From NCBI GenBank assembly GCA_003345555.1, contig PRDJ01000050.1, positions 1 through 46,301 of the forward strand: a stretch of 46,301 nt of DNA, read 5' to 3'. The DNA comes from Candidatus Thorarchaeota archaeon. Lineage in GTDB: Archaea > Asgardarchaeota > Thorarchaeia > Thorarchaeales > Thorarchaeaceae. The position numbers and the translations under genes were made by a program. Of the stretch, positions 17,144 to 25,111 are shown one piece after another (within the stretch, counting starts at the first letter, position 1; every line of letters begins with the position of its first letter). A model generated the notes under the pieces. The model was not told where the DNA came from, did not search any database, and saw only the letters and a program-made list of their open reading frames with translations.

Positions 17144-18139
17144 ATGCCCTTGATATGTCTCGGCCTCGAGGGGACTGCGCATTCATTCGGAGCTGGCGTT
17201 GTCTCTGGTGAAGGCAGAGTTCTGTCAAACTGTTGGGACATGGTCTCTCCGCAGGAAGGTGGCATTCATCCGCGTGAAGCAAGCCGGCATCACTCGGACA
17301 TGGGTCCTGACATCATAAAGAAGGCATTGACAGAAGCCGGCGTCGCTTTTCGTGATATCCATCTAATCGCTTTTTCACGCGGCCCCGGGCTAGGGCCCTG
17401 TCTCAGGGCAACTGCTACCATGGCACGTTCTCTAGCCTTGAAACTAGGAGTCCCGCTCGTAGGTGTAAATCACTGTGTCGCGCACATCGAGATAGGCTGT
17501 CTTGAGTCTGGGTTTAGAGACCCTGTCACGGTATACGTATCTGGCGGCAACACTCAGGTGATTGCTTTCGCAGGGAACAGGTTCAGAACCTTCGGCGAAA
17601 CCTTGGATATTGCCATCGGCAACATGCTCGATGTCCTAGGACGTATCGTCGGCATGCGTTTCCCAGCTGGTCCCGGAATCGAGAAGGAGGCAGAGAAGGG
17701 CGAGAATTACCACAGCTTGCCCTATTCCGTCAAAGGAATGGATGTCAGCTATTCCGGCATGTTGACTGCGGCACGGAGACTCTACTCGGAAGGAGTGGCG
17801 CTATCGGATTTGTGCTACAGCGTCCAAGAAACAGCCTTTGGCATGCTTGCCGAGGTCACTGAGCGCGCCATTGCACACACGAAGAAGACCGAGATATTGC
17901 TCACTGGCGGGGTAGCTCGTAACAAGCGTCTCGGAGAGATACTCACAGGCGTAGCCAACAGACATGGAGCGGCTTTTCATACTGTTTCTCCCCCGCTGGC
18001 AGGCGATCAAGGTGCTATGATAGCATGGACCGGCATTTTGCAGCATAGTGCAGGCGACAAGCTCGACGTTGCAGACTCACACGTAAGACCGAAATGGCGC
18101 ACCGACGAACAGGACATAACATGGAGGGCGTCTAGCTAG
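17144..18139 (+). CDS. kae1: Kae1, catalytic subunit of KEOPS (tRNA t6A synthesis)
   Basis: A protein of 331 residues that transfers threonylcarbamoyl to A37 of ANN-decoding tRNAs. It begins LICLGLEGTAHSFGAGVV, the ASKHA phosphate-1 region. The metal-binding histidines are in GVNHCVAHIEIG, and YVSGGNTQVIAF and LLTGGVARNKRL are the family nucleotide-binding motifs. It is not fused to Bud32, whose gene starts three bases after its stop. Length is typical for archaeal Kae1. Confidence 0.93.
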   Translation: MPLICLGLEGTAHSFGAGVVSGEGRVLSNCWDMVSPQEGGIHPREASRHHSDMGPDIIKKALTEAGVAFRDIHLIAFSRGPGLGPCLRATATMARSLALKLGVPLVGVNHCVAHIEIGCLESGFRDPVTVYVSGGNTQVIAFAGNRFRTFGETLDIAIGNMLDVLGRIVGMRFPAGPGIEKEAEKGENYHSLPYSVKGMDVSYSGMLTAARRLYSEGVALSDLCYSVQETAFGMLAEVTERAIAHTKKTEILLTGGVARNKRLGEILTGVANRHGAAFHTVSPPLAGDQGAMIAWTGILQHSAGDKLDVADSHVRPKWRTDEQDITWRASS

Positions 18140-18141
18140 AA

Positions 18142-18765
18142 ATGGAACCATGGGCGATAGGTGCCGAGTCGACCATCTTCAAGACTGAGCAGTGGGGGCG
18201 TCCTATAATCTTGAAGTGGCGTCCAGAGAAACCCTACCTTCTGAAAGAGATCGACGAACAACTGAGGCGCACTCGAACCAGCAGGGAGTGCAAGATGCTC
18301 ACATATGCCCGCTTGTTGGGTGTCCCCACTCCGGCGGTACACTGGACGAATCTTGCTAGCTGCACAATAGCCATGGATTACATTGAAGGGAGGCAGCTGA
18401 AGTTAATGGCCGGTACGTTATCGCGGTCTTTATTGCACGAACTCTGTTACAGGTTCGGGCAGTCAATCGCGCTAATGCATAGAGGAAATGTGGTGCATGG
18501 AGATCCTACGACAAGCAATGTTCTGATTGATGGCAAGTCTCGACTTTGGATGGTAGACTTCGGGTTGGCAGAATGGAACGCTACACTTGAAATGAAGGGC
18601 GTGGACCTGCACCTTATCCATCGTGCACTGGAGACTACTCATTGGGATCAGCAAGAGGACATGCTTGCGGGAGTGCTTGAAGGATACATGAGTCTCCTTG
18701 GCAGTGATGCCGAACTGGCGTTTTCAAGGATGAAATCTATCCGGGAGCGCGGCAGGTACCATTAG
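18142..18765 (+). CDS. bud32: Bud32, KEOPS kinase/ATPase
   Basis: A minimal RIO-like kinase of 207 residues that acts as the ATPase of KEOPS. It begins MEPWAIGAESTIFKTE, the small N-lobe loop. ILKWRPEKPY holds the ATP-binding Lys. The catalytic loop is VVHGDPTTSNVLI with Asp and Asn present, and VDFGLAE is the DFG motif. The family's usual C-terminal basic tail is present in short form (IRERGRYH). The start is an ATG at 18142, immediately after kae1. Confidence 0.92.
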   Translation: MEPWAIGAESTIFKTEQWGRPIILKWRPEKPYLLKEIDEQLRRTRTSRECKMLTYARLLGVPTPAVHWTNLASCTIAMDYIEGRQLKLMAGTLSRSLLHELCYRFGQSIALMHRGNVVHGDPTTSNVLIDGKSRLWMVDFGLAEWNATLEMKGVDLHLIHRALETTHWDQQEDMLAGVLEGYMSLLGSDAELAFSRMKSIRERGRYH

Positions 18766-18828
18766 CTACACAGGTTACCCTTGTCTAGGGTGACCAAGCC
18801 ACACTGACCCTCCAGTCACACGGCAATC

Positions 18829-18836
18829 TTTATATC
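18829..18836 (+). promoter_or_regulatory. TATA box for the S15 - RecJ-like - Pcc1 operon
   Basis: TTTATATC lies in the 137-base gap after bud32. It predicts a transcript start near 18857, which rules out the upstream in-frame ATG at 18852 and supports the S15 start at 18903. Confidence 0.55.
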
Positions 18837-18902
18837 CGGAGCCAAGGGGCGATGGTGAGGAGCGGGTTTTTACAAAGCTCTGTCGACCAAGAGGTCGTAT
18901 CC

Positions 18903-19358
18903 ATGGCGAGGATGCACACTAGACGCAAAGGCCAGTCTGGAAGCAAGAGACCATCGACTCTTCAAACACCCCAATGGTTGAACAAGGATGCTTCGTGGGT
19001 TGAGAAGACCGTAGTTGAGATGGCCAAGGGCGGCAACAGCCCATCAATGATTGGCATGATTCTGCGTGATCAGTATGGCGTCCCGCTTGTGAGAGTGGTC
19101 ACAGGGAAAAGAGTATCCGAGATTTTGAAGGAAAACAACCTTCAGAGACGGATACCTGAAGACCTGCGCAACATGATTGCGAAAGCCACCGAAATTCGCA
19201 GGCACCTCGAGGAACACAAGAAGGATCTTGTTTCAAGAAGAGGCCTTCAGCTTGTCGAAAGCAAGATACATAGGCTCTCGAGATACTACAGGAGAACAAG
19301 AGTTCTTCCGTCAGACTGGAAGTACTCTCCTGAACAGGCCGCGGTTTTGTTGAGATAG
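18903..19358 (+). CDS. rps15: Small ribosomal subunit protein uS15 (S13e-type)
   Basis: A protein of 151 residues of the long archaeal/eukaryotic S15 type. It begins MARMHTRRKGQSGSKRP, the normal archaeal N-terminus, and contains SPSMIGMILRDQYGVP and HRLSRYYRRTRVLPSDW. The ATG at 18903 is chosen over the in-frame ATG at 18852, which would add 17 residues unlike the family. It opens an operon with the RecJ-like and Pcc1 genes. Confidence 0.95.
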   Translation: MARMHTRRKGQSGSKRPSTLQTPQWLNKDASWVEKTVVEMAKGGNSPSMIGMILRDQYGVPLVRVVTGKRVSEILKENNLQRRIPEDLRNMIAKATEIRRHLEEHKKDLVSRRGLQLVESKIHRLSRYYRRTRVLPSDWKYSPEQAAVLLR

Positions 19359-19392
19359 TCTTATCAGAATCCTCAGTGTCATTCAGCTCGAG

Positions 19393-20733
19393 ATGAGTGC
19401 GAGGGACTTCAGTACTCGGGAGCTCGATGCCCTAGGAGTCAAATACAGGAACGTATCTCTGGACAAAGGTGCACGGGTACTGATTGTGAGTTCGCCTGCT
19501 CCCGAGGCGGTACTGGCAAGCACACTCTTGTGCCGGTCAATCATGAAAACTGGCGGGGTCTTCCATATCACATTTGTTGAACCTGTGATAGATGCCCGAA
19601 CTCTCGAACGGCTCCTGGACGCAAACCCGAAGCATACCATCATAGTTATTGGAGCTGACGTGACTGATGATGTCTCTCCTAATCCTGAGCTCCCACCGCC
19701 GATTGTAATAGGCGGCAGGATTCGCGCTGGCGCTATTTCTGAACACTCTTTCAACATAAGAGAACGGGTTCCTGTCGGCGCTTATGTCATTGCCCGAGAA
19801 AAGCTGGAACTCGGGCTTGAGGAGCTATATCTGGCGGCTGCCGGACTACTTGTGCAGGATCAATCATTAGCTGAATCAGACCGTGTGTTGAAAGAGATAG
19901 TACTGCTTGCGCAGGAAAGGAATACTCTACGAGAACGAAGAGGCTTCAGGGCTTTCGGAACGAACTTCCTCCCTCTAATCGAGACTCTCTCAAGCAGTAT
20001 CAGCCCTTATCTGCGAGGCATAAGCGGAGCCCTCGATTCCTGCGAACGCATTCTGAGTGAGGCTGACATACCCCCATCAAGGCGCAACATGCCGATTGAA
20101 GCTTTAGCAAGTGAAGAAAAACGGCGGCTCACCGAGAAGCTGACGTTGAAACTGGATGTCTCTGCAATACGACGACTGCTGGGCTTGGACTTTGAAAACT
20201 GCCTTGAACCCGAAAGCAGTCCCCTGCGATTCCTTTCTGCAGTCAAGTCCATGTCAGAAGTGGCATGGAGCCGGCACGAAACGGGCTTGGCTATGGCCGT
20301 CTGGATGGGCGATCGCGCCAGAATGCTTCGAATGCTTCTTGATTCCTATAGGCTTCACTGTAGACAGACTATATCAGGAGTGGAGCGGTTCATGTCGATT
20401 CGGAGTAAGAATGAGGTGAATACCCAATCGGATTCGGTAGCTGTAGCTCCTATGTCTACAGTGCCGTGTGAGGTCCTTTCTGACGTGGGTCGAATCATAT
20501 TCGAGATCTCGTACGTTGATCCAGAGCGGTTTCTTGTCTTGGAGACGGAAGACTGTGCCTGTGTTGTATGGGCTTCTGATGACATGAGCCTGTCCGATGT
20601 CCTGCAGTCTTTCATGACGGCCGGATTATCATCATCTTCTGCTTCTCCGAAATCAGTATTGGTTCAGCTTCCAAAGGAGAAACGACAGAATCTCGTTAAT
20701 GCGATAGGTAGTCTCGCAGGAGAGATGAGATAA
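19393..20733 (+). CDS. RecJ/Cdc45-like (DHH-family) protein lacking catalytic motifs
   Basis: A protein of 446 residues at the position, between S15 and Pcc1, where archaea usually carry a RecJ-like DHH protein. The N-terminal fold matches by pattern: RVLIVSSPAPEAVLASTLLC sits where DHH enzymes have a D-x-D-A-D-G motif, and IIVIGADVTDD then IVIGGRI where they have the acidic strand and the DHH itself. The catalytic Asp/His residues appear to be absent. Eukaryotic Cdc45 and some archaeal homologues are similarly inactive and act in the CMG helicase. The assignment rests on position and fold pattern rather than motifs. Its stop overlaps the Pcc1 start by one base. Confidence 0.65.
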   Translation: MSARDFSTRELDALGVKYRNVSLDKGARVLIVSSPAPEAVLASTLLCRSIMKTGGVFHITFVEPVIDARTLERLLDANPKHTIIVIGADVTDDVSPNPELPPPIVIGGRIRAGAISEHSFNIRERVPVGAYVIAREKLELGLEELYLAAAGLLVQDQSLAESDRVLKEIVLLAQERNTLRERRGFRAFGTNFLPLIETLSSSISPYLRGISGALDSCERILSEADIPPSRRNMPIEALASEEKRRLTEKLTLKLDVSAIRRLLGLDFENCLEPESSPLRFLSAVKSMSEVAWSRHETGLAMAVWMGDRARMLRMLLDSYRLHCRQTISGVERFMSIRSKNEVNTQSDSVAVAPMSTVPCEVLSDVGRIIFEISYVDPERFLVLETEDCACVVWASDDMSLSDVLQSFMTAGLSSSSASPKSVLVQLPKEKRQNLVNAIGSLAGEMR

Positions 20734-20975
20734 TGATAGTTGTTACTATCGAGCTGGAGCTTCAGCCAATCGCAGATGCCCAACGGGTATTGGCTTCCGT
20801 GCTTCCAGATAACGTACCACTGCCTACCGGTCTCAGAATCGAGTCGGAGACACTCAACGGAAAGCTTGTCTTCAGGATTGAGTGTAATCGAGCGTTGGAT
20901 TCACTTAGAGCGACAATAGAGGATCTATTGAGTGCAGTCGACTTATCACTCAGGACTCTCAAGTCTACGGAATAG
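20733..20975 (+). CDS. pcc1: Pcc1, KEOPS dimerisation subunit
   Basis: A protein of 80 residues with the small alpha/beta Pcc1 pattern: a first strand (VTIELELQPIADAQRVL), a strand with KLVFRIECNRALDSLRATI and a long final helix ending LRTLKS. It starts with an ATG overlapping the stop of the RecJ-like gene. Pcc1 dimerises KEOPS through Kae1, and placement next to S15 and the RecJ-like gene is common in archaea. It converges with FAU-1, eight bases away. Confidence 0.8.
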   Translation: MIVVTIELELQPIADAQRVLASVLPDNVPLPTGLRIESETLNGKLVFRIECNRALDSLRATIEDLLSAVDLSLRTLKSTE

Positions 20976-20982
20976 TCGAACG

Positions 20983-22479
20983 TCAATCAATGGACGAAGT
21001 CTCAGGTAAGTCCTCGTCGGGCGTCTTCCAGTCCGCCCCCTCGCCAGCCAGACTGAAGTACGCTGCTTTGGCCTTCAATCGTGCGACGTCCGCCAATTCC
21101 TTTGTTATGAATCCTCTTTGGACAGCACGCTTAAGCAGATGCTGATCGATTATCCTCGTCTCTCCTTGGGTTGGGCTTACCACATCGATTTCCAAGTCTA
21201 TATATCTAATTCGACTAGGACTGTTTCCGGAACCAGGGTAGATTTCTACTCCTGTGTTCACATTCACATAAGTGCCTCTGGGATGTTCATCATGGGAGAA
21301 GTATTCGGTTACGAGCGTTGTTGAGCCAGGTATAGCATGAGTAATTGCGAAGTCTCCTTCGTACTCTTCCATTTCTACGTCTTCTGTGAAGTCGGGGGCA
21401 AGCTTCAGCTTCCTGCCTGTGTACCTGAACTGTCTTCTGATAAGAAGTTCTTGGGCCGTGATAGCAATGACTCTGCCTTTGGACAATACTATGTTCCTAC
21501 CGTCAAGCTTGACATGCTCTATGTTAATGGGATCGTCAACCTTCGGCATGTCCTTGTTGATTATCTTCTCAAGCTTCGACATAATGTACGCTCTTTCGTT
21601 CGGGCGCTCTTCGATGATTGTTTCTGCGAGCTCTACGATGGCCGCATAGCCCGCGCTCTTGTAGAAGTGATGCAGCTTTATCGTAGGCGTAATCTTTGCC
21701 CGGGTAACGTCCAGTGCTTCTTTCACTTCAGAAGGGAACTCAATGTCTGCATTGCTTGTTCCTTCAAACAGAAGGTCGGGTGTACTAGTCTTGTCGAACT
21801 TGGATTGAACTTGCTGGGCTGTATCAAGCAGGTCGTCTATCTCGTTGCGTAACTCATCCTCTGCAAGTCTCTCAGCTGATGTTCTCCAAAGAATGCCCCA
21901 GTTCTCCGAGCTCTGCCTGATTCTTTCGCCTAGACCAAGTAAATGATTGCGCATTTCCTTATCCTTGATCTTTGCGCTCAATCGGACCACCGGTTCTGGC
22001 AGTAACACCGCAGCTTTACCGGGAATGGTTATGCTGGACGAGAGCACAGGAGACTTTCTTCCATAGTCATGGGCTCTCACTTGGACCATTATGTACGTCC
22101 CCTGTTTGAGGCCCTTCTCGGGCAGTAGACCAGCTATCCCTCCCAAGTCCACTTTGGTCTGCCCGGTCTTCTCATCTGTTCCAAGGACAGTGCCCTTGTA
22201 TATCGAGCCCTTTGCCACACGCGGCGTACGTGTTATTACATTGCCGAGTCGTCTGCGAAAAACATCCGTCAGGCGGCTCAAGACCGATTCATAGGCAATG
22301 GCAACGACGCCCTGCAAATCACTGCGGTCCCACATATCCACGTCTGGAATCTCGTCACGAAAAGGCAGGCCGAACCTTCGTGCAACCTCAGGACTGGGCT
22401 GCACCACATCAAAGTGGTTCTGTAGCATTATCTGTGTCAGTGATTGCGAATAGATTCCTCTTATCCTCACCTTGCTCAT
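20983..22479 (-). CDS. FAU-1 family RNase E/G-like RNA-binding protein
   Basis: A protein of 498 residues of the archaeal FAU-1 type. An S1-like RNA-binding module covers about 90-150 (KGSIYKGTVLGTDEKTGQTK then GIAGLLPEKGLKQG). The C-terminal 170 residues carry a DUF402-like domain (DFAITHAIPGSTTLVTEYF, RYIDLEIDVV). FAU-1 proteins bind AU-rich RNA and have been linked to rRNA processing. The ATG at 22479 starts MSKVRIRGIYSQ; the GTG at 22488 would only add three residues. Confidence 0.82.
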   Translation of the reverse strand: MSKVRIRGIYSQSLTQIMLQNHFDVVQPSPEVARRFGLPFRDEIPDVDMWDRSDLQGVVAIAYESVLSRLTDVFRRRLGNVITRTPRVAKGSIYKGTVLGTDEKTGQTKVDLGGIAGLLPEKGLKQGTYIMVQVRAHDYGRKSPVLSSSITIPGKAAVLLPEPVVRLSAKIKDKEMRNHLLGLGERIRQSSENWGILWRTSAERLAEDELRNEIDDLLDTAQQVQSKFDKTSTPDLLFEGTSNADIEFPSEVKEALDVTRAKITPTIKLHHFYKSAGYAAIVELAETIIEERPNERAYIMSKLEKIINKDMPKVDDPINIEHVKLDGRNIVLSKGRVIAITAQELLIRRQFRYTGRKLKLAPDFTEDVEMEEYEGDFAITHAIPGSTTLVTEYFSHDEHPRGTYVNVNTGVEIYPGSGNSPSRIRYIDLEIDVVSPTQGETRIIDQHLLKRAVQRGFITKELADVARLKAKAAYFSLAGEGADWKTPDEDLPETSSID

Positions 22480-22556
22480 AGGCAACACTGGCCCGGACCT
22501 TAGGCGTCAGAACCCCATTCGTGAGGACCGCGTATCCGCCGTCTATTCCATGAAAG

Positions 22557-22820
22557 CTAGTCACGTATCGGCTCCAGGAGACTAGAAACATGCCAGATTT
22601 TCGTTCGTGCATGGTTAGGGCAATTCGGATCTTGACTTGGCTCATCAAGAATTGCGATTGCGTTCTGCGCCCTTACTGCCGGCGAATCTGAGCCGCGGTC
22701 AAGGACTGCGATAGCCTCATTGGCTGCACGACGAATGTTTCGGGGGACCGATGAATCTTCAGATATCTGTCTAAGCAAATACTTCGACTGGTCTATGCTC
22801 CTCTGTATCTCTGGCTCCAA
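22557..22820 (-). CDS. UPF0147 family protein
   Basis: A small helical protein of about 87 residues. The family signature is clear: SVPRNIRRAANEAIAVL, SPAVRAQNAIAILDE, and SQDPNCPNHARTKIW. Function is unknown, though the family is widely conserved in archaea. The TTG at 22820 follows AGGTGA by five bases and gives the usual length. The GTG at 22850 would add ten residues. Confidence 0.85.
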   Translation of the reverse strand: MEPEIQRSIDQSKYLLRQISEDSSVPRNIRRAANEAIAVLDRGSDSPAVRAQNAIAILDEPSQDPNCPNHARTKIWHVSSLLEPIRD

Positions 22821-23031
22821 TTGGCTCACCTCTGAATAGTCTTGCCGCACGAATGGAGTGCGTTAACAACCAGAGCATCAGACTTGGCGTGACCATATCA
22901 ACATTGCGACATGGTTGATGGTTTCGAATGACCTGGGATTTTGTCTTGACGGACGTAGACCGGTCACACTCTTCGTCCGACACCGGTATCACTTATTACA
23001 TCGTTTCTCATCTTGCTGGGCTCGGATAGGA

Positions 23032-23418
23032 ATGGCCGACAAGACTGATGCATCAATCAAGAAGATGGCCGACCTGCTACGTCGAGGCGCTACGATGCTG
23101 GCGCAGGCCTGTCCGCAGTGCGGGTCTCCTCTGTTCAAGGTAGGGAATGATACCTATTGCGTCGCATGTGATCGTCGCATAGTGGTCGTGCGCTCAGGCC
23201 AGGAATTGGAGACTCCGGCATCCAACACAGTGGTATCACAGCTGAGGGAGACTTTGATTCGGAAACTGAAAGATGTGAACGAGCTGGTTGCAGGCGAGAA
23301 TGACGTCGAAGCGCTCACAAAGCTGGCGCGACTGATGGTCTTGCTACTTCAAGCATTGCACAGACTTGAGAGTATGAGTCGTATCGTGGATGCCAAGAAC
23401 ACGGCAAGAGGGCCTTGA
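23032..23418 (+). CDS. Autoantigen p27-like (Sjogren/scleroderma autoantigen 1) zinc-ribbon protein
   Basis: A protein of 128 residues. The N-terminus MADKTDASIKKMADLLRRGA is followed by a four-cysteine ribbon, CPQCG at 30-34 and CVAC about 14 residues later, then a helical coiled-coil-like tail. This matches the archaeal relatives of the Sjogren/scleroderma autoantigen 1 family, whose role is unknown. The ATG at 23032 lies behind GGATAGGA; upstream in-frame sequence back to 22915 is not conserved in character. The gene converges with S3Ae. Confidence 0.75.
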   Translation: MADKTDASIKKMADLLRRGATMLAQACPQCGSPLFKVGNDTYCVACDRRIVVVRSGQELETPASNTVVSQLRETLIRKLKDVNELVAGENDVEALTKLARLMVLLLQALHRLESMSRIVDAKNTARGP

Positions 23419-23486
23419 CAATGGCCCTACGTCAGGGACGATCTACTTCTGATTGAACTAGAACGCCCGGTTGCGTCCCTGCGGAC

Positions 23487-24170
23487 TTAGCTCGATGCTT
23501 CAGGCGTTTCTTCAGTCTCGGCCTTTGGACCGCCCCTTCGGAGCCTTGCCCTTCTGGCCCTCACTTCCTCTGGCGCCTTCAACACCTTGCTCTTTCGAAT
23601 CTCACATTCGCGAATGGGTGTGATCTTCTTGACCTCTTCCTGAACTTCCTTGGCGAGATCTCCGAGAATCACTTTCTGAACCAATTCATCAAATGTGTGC
23701 TTCTTTGCGTGTCCGACTATGACGTTCTCAATGGCTTTCCTCACAGAGTGCTCTTGGCTAGTCTTCGAGCGAGTTATGGTGAACACAATCACAGAAATCC
23801 GCATCATATAGTCGTCTTTCGTGAGTATGGGCCCAATCCAGTCTATCCTAGATGTGCCTCTTCTGACAAGACCACGCAAATAGTCTGAGCTCCATTCATG
23901 ACCATAGAAGACGGTCTTAGCCTGCTGCCCCACGACTCCCGTTATCTTGAATCGAAGCTTGACGTGAATCTGATCGAAATTGCCGGTAATGTCGTAGAGT
24001 GTGGGCTCCAATGTGCGTCCAATCACCGAGTCCGGAGTCTCCCCTGGCGTGCTGCCAATCTCCTTGTTACCAAAGTACTCTGGTGCCAAGACCTGATACC
24101 AAGCTTTCTCTCTCCACTTGTCTCTTGCTCTTGCTGTAGTGGCTGCTATTTCCTTGGTCTGCGAGGACAC
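23487..24170 (-). CDS. rps3ae: Small ribosomal subunit protein eS1 (S3Ae)
   Basis: A protein of 227 residues. Family features are KWREKAWYQVLAPEYFG near the N-terminus, IGRTLEPTLYDITG, VFYGHEWSSDYLRGLVRRG, and ECEIRKSKVLK. The C-terminus is extended by an acidic tail. The start is GTG at 24170; an AT-rich TTTTTATTA at about 24269-24278 on the minus strand may be its promoter. In many archaea this gene follows Pcc1 directly; here FAU-1, UPF0147 and the p27-like gene intervene and orientation is reversed. Confidence 0.93.
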   Translation of the reverse strand: MSSQTKEIAATTARARDKWREKAWYQVLAPEYFGNKEIGSTPGETPDSVIGRTLEPTLYDITGNFDQIHVKLRFKITGVVGQQAKTVFYGHEWSSDYLRGLVRRGTSRIDWIGPILTKDDYMMRISVIVFTITRSKTSQEHSVRKAIENVIVGHAKKHTFDELVQKVILGDLAKEVQEEVKKITPIRECEIRKSKVLKAPEEVRARRARLRRGGPKAETEETPEASS

Positions 24171-24349
24171 GTCACATCACACTCTTGGTGATATACTCTA
24201 GAATGGTCCGAAGAATCTCAATCCACGCCGTGGTAACGCCACGGTTCCCGCCGTCATCCTACGGTGCTAATAAAAAGGTTGTGACGTGGGTTGAGCCGTT
24301 TCCTTAGTTAGACGCCCTAGTACAGGTCCAAGCCAAAGCTGGTAGCAAA

Positions 24350-24358
24350 CTAAATATC
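24350..24358 (+). promoter_or_regulatory. TATA box of the small zinc-ribbon gene
   Basis: CTAAATATC lies 35-43 bases before the ATG at 24393, in the divergent gap with S3Ae. Confidence 0.45.
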
Positions 24359-24392
24359 CCGATGCGAACAGTTCTTCGTCGAGGATACTATT

Positions 24393-24560
24393 ATGTCCGA
24401 AGTCACATGCCCGCACTGCGGATCCAAGGATGCTGCGCTCGTAAGGAAAGAAGTAATCGGGGGTGGCAAGCTCAACAGGCGCAAGTGGAGATGTCCACGC
24501 TGCAATCATATTTGGGAGACCGTGACGGATTCAAGCGGCAAGCCGGTCAAGACGAGCTAA
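24393..24560 (+). CDS. 55-residue zinc-ribbon protein
   Basis: A very small protein with two C-x-x-C knuckles, CPHC near residue 6 and CPRC near residue 34, spaced as in a rubredoxin-like zinc ribbon. The linker is basic (VRKEVIGGGKLNRRKWRC), and an aromatic NHIWETV follows the second knuckle. The pattern resembles small archaeal RNA- or DNA-binding ribbons and the N-terminal ribbon of transcription factors. I cannot assign a family. A TATA-like box precedes the ATG, and the codon pattern and termination are clean. Confidence 0.7.
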   Translation: MSEVTCPHCGSKDAALVRKEVIGGGKLNRRKWRCPRCNHIWETVTDSSGKPVKTS

Positions 24561-24671
24561 AGAGTAGATACAAACACACCGTCATTCTTCAGCAACAGTC
24601 ATGTTGCAGTCTAAGAATGTCCGGTATTTCAACACTGACCGAAGTCGAATCAGGACGCGTTCCCAAAATCG

Positions 24672-24678
24672 TTATATC
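24672..24678 (+). promoter_or_regulatory. TATA box of tRNA-Leu
   Basis: TTATATC sits 27-33 bases before the first base of the tRNA at 24705, the expected archaeal distance. Confidence 0.55.
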
Positions 24679-24704
24679 GTGTAGCTAGCCGATGACCCAG
24701 CAGA

Positions 24705-24818
24705 GCGGAGGTTGCCAAGCTAGGTCAAAGGCGCGAGACCGAGGCGCACGGCCAAGGCGCGATGCTTAGGACCTCGTTCTGTAGAGATTCGCGCGTTCGA
24801 ATCGCGCCCTCCGCACCA
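24705..24818 (+). tRNA. tRNA-Leu, probably UAG anticodon, with non-canonical intron and encoded CCA
   Basis: A class II tRNA. The acceptor stem is perfect (24705-24711 with 24808-24814), the D arm GCCAAG...AAAGGC is typical of tRNA-Leu, the long variable arm starts near 24777, the T arm is 24791-24807, and CCA is encoded at 24816-24818. The 3' half carries CTTAGGA then CCTCG, which gives anticodon TAG at 24767-24769. The matching 5' strand is reached only if about 26 bases are removed. The best solution takes out 24738-24763 and restores CGAGG/CCTCG, placing the intron at position 30/31 rather than 37/38. The exact splice sites are uncertain because AAGGCGCGA is repeated on both sides. Confidence 0.75.
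24738..24763 (+). other. Proposed tRNA intron in the anticodon stem (position 30/31)
   Basis: Removing these 26 bases yields a perfect five-pair anticodon stem and a CTTAGGA loop. Shifting the junction by one base either way leaves a mismatch. No perfect bulge-helix-bulge could be drawn by hand. Confidence 0.45.
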
Positions 24819-24906
24819 CCTCCCCCCATTGGACATCTTTCTTGTAGCGAACAGGCCGAGACTATCTATCTCAAGCGGCGGAATACTCACTGAAGGTTAG
24901 CACAGG

Positions 24907-24988
24907 CGCCGAGGACGAGATTCGAACTCGCGAGCCACAAGGGCAACGGTTTTCGAGACCGTCTCCGTAACCACTTGGATACCTCGGC
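24907..24988 (-). tRNA. tRNA-Ser(CGA), CCA not encoded
   Basis: Read on the minus strand, GCCGAGG (24988-24982) pairs with CCTCGGC (24914-24908). The discriminator is G at 24907, as usual for serine. The anticodon loop CTCGAAA gives CGA within an ACGGT/ACCGT stem. A long variable arm (around TGCCCTTGTGGC) and a T arm with loop TTCGAAT complete a class II tRNA. No intron is seen. Unlike the other two tRNAs here, no CCA follows the discriminator. Confidence 0.93.
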
Positions 24989-25111
24989 TAGAATACGACG
25001 CGCCTGTCAGGAAGGCGAACCGAAGCACGTCGGGCGAGCTGTGGATTGCACGAGATTTAACATTAACTACGCATCTCGAATCTCCAAGTTCCACAACGTT
25101 AAGTCTCTTGC

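Noticed and set aside
21337..21852. 171-codon plus-strand frame
   Set aside because: Antisense shadow of FAU-1, with no recognisable family.
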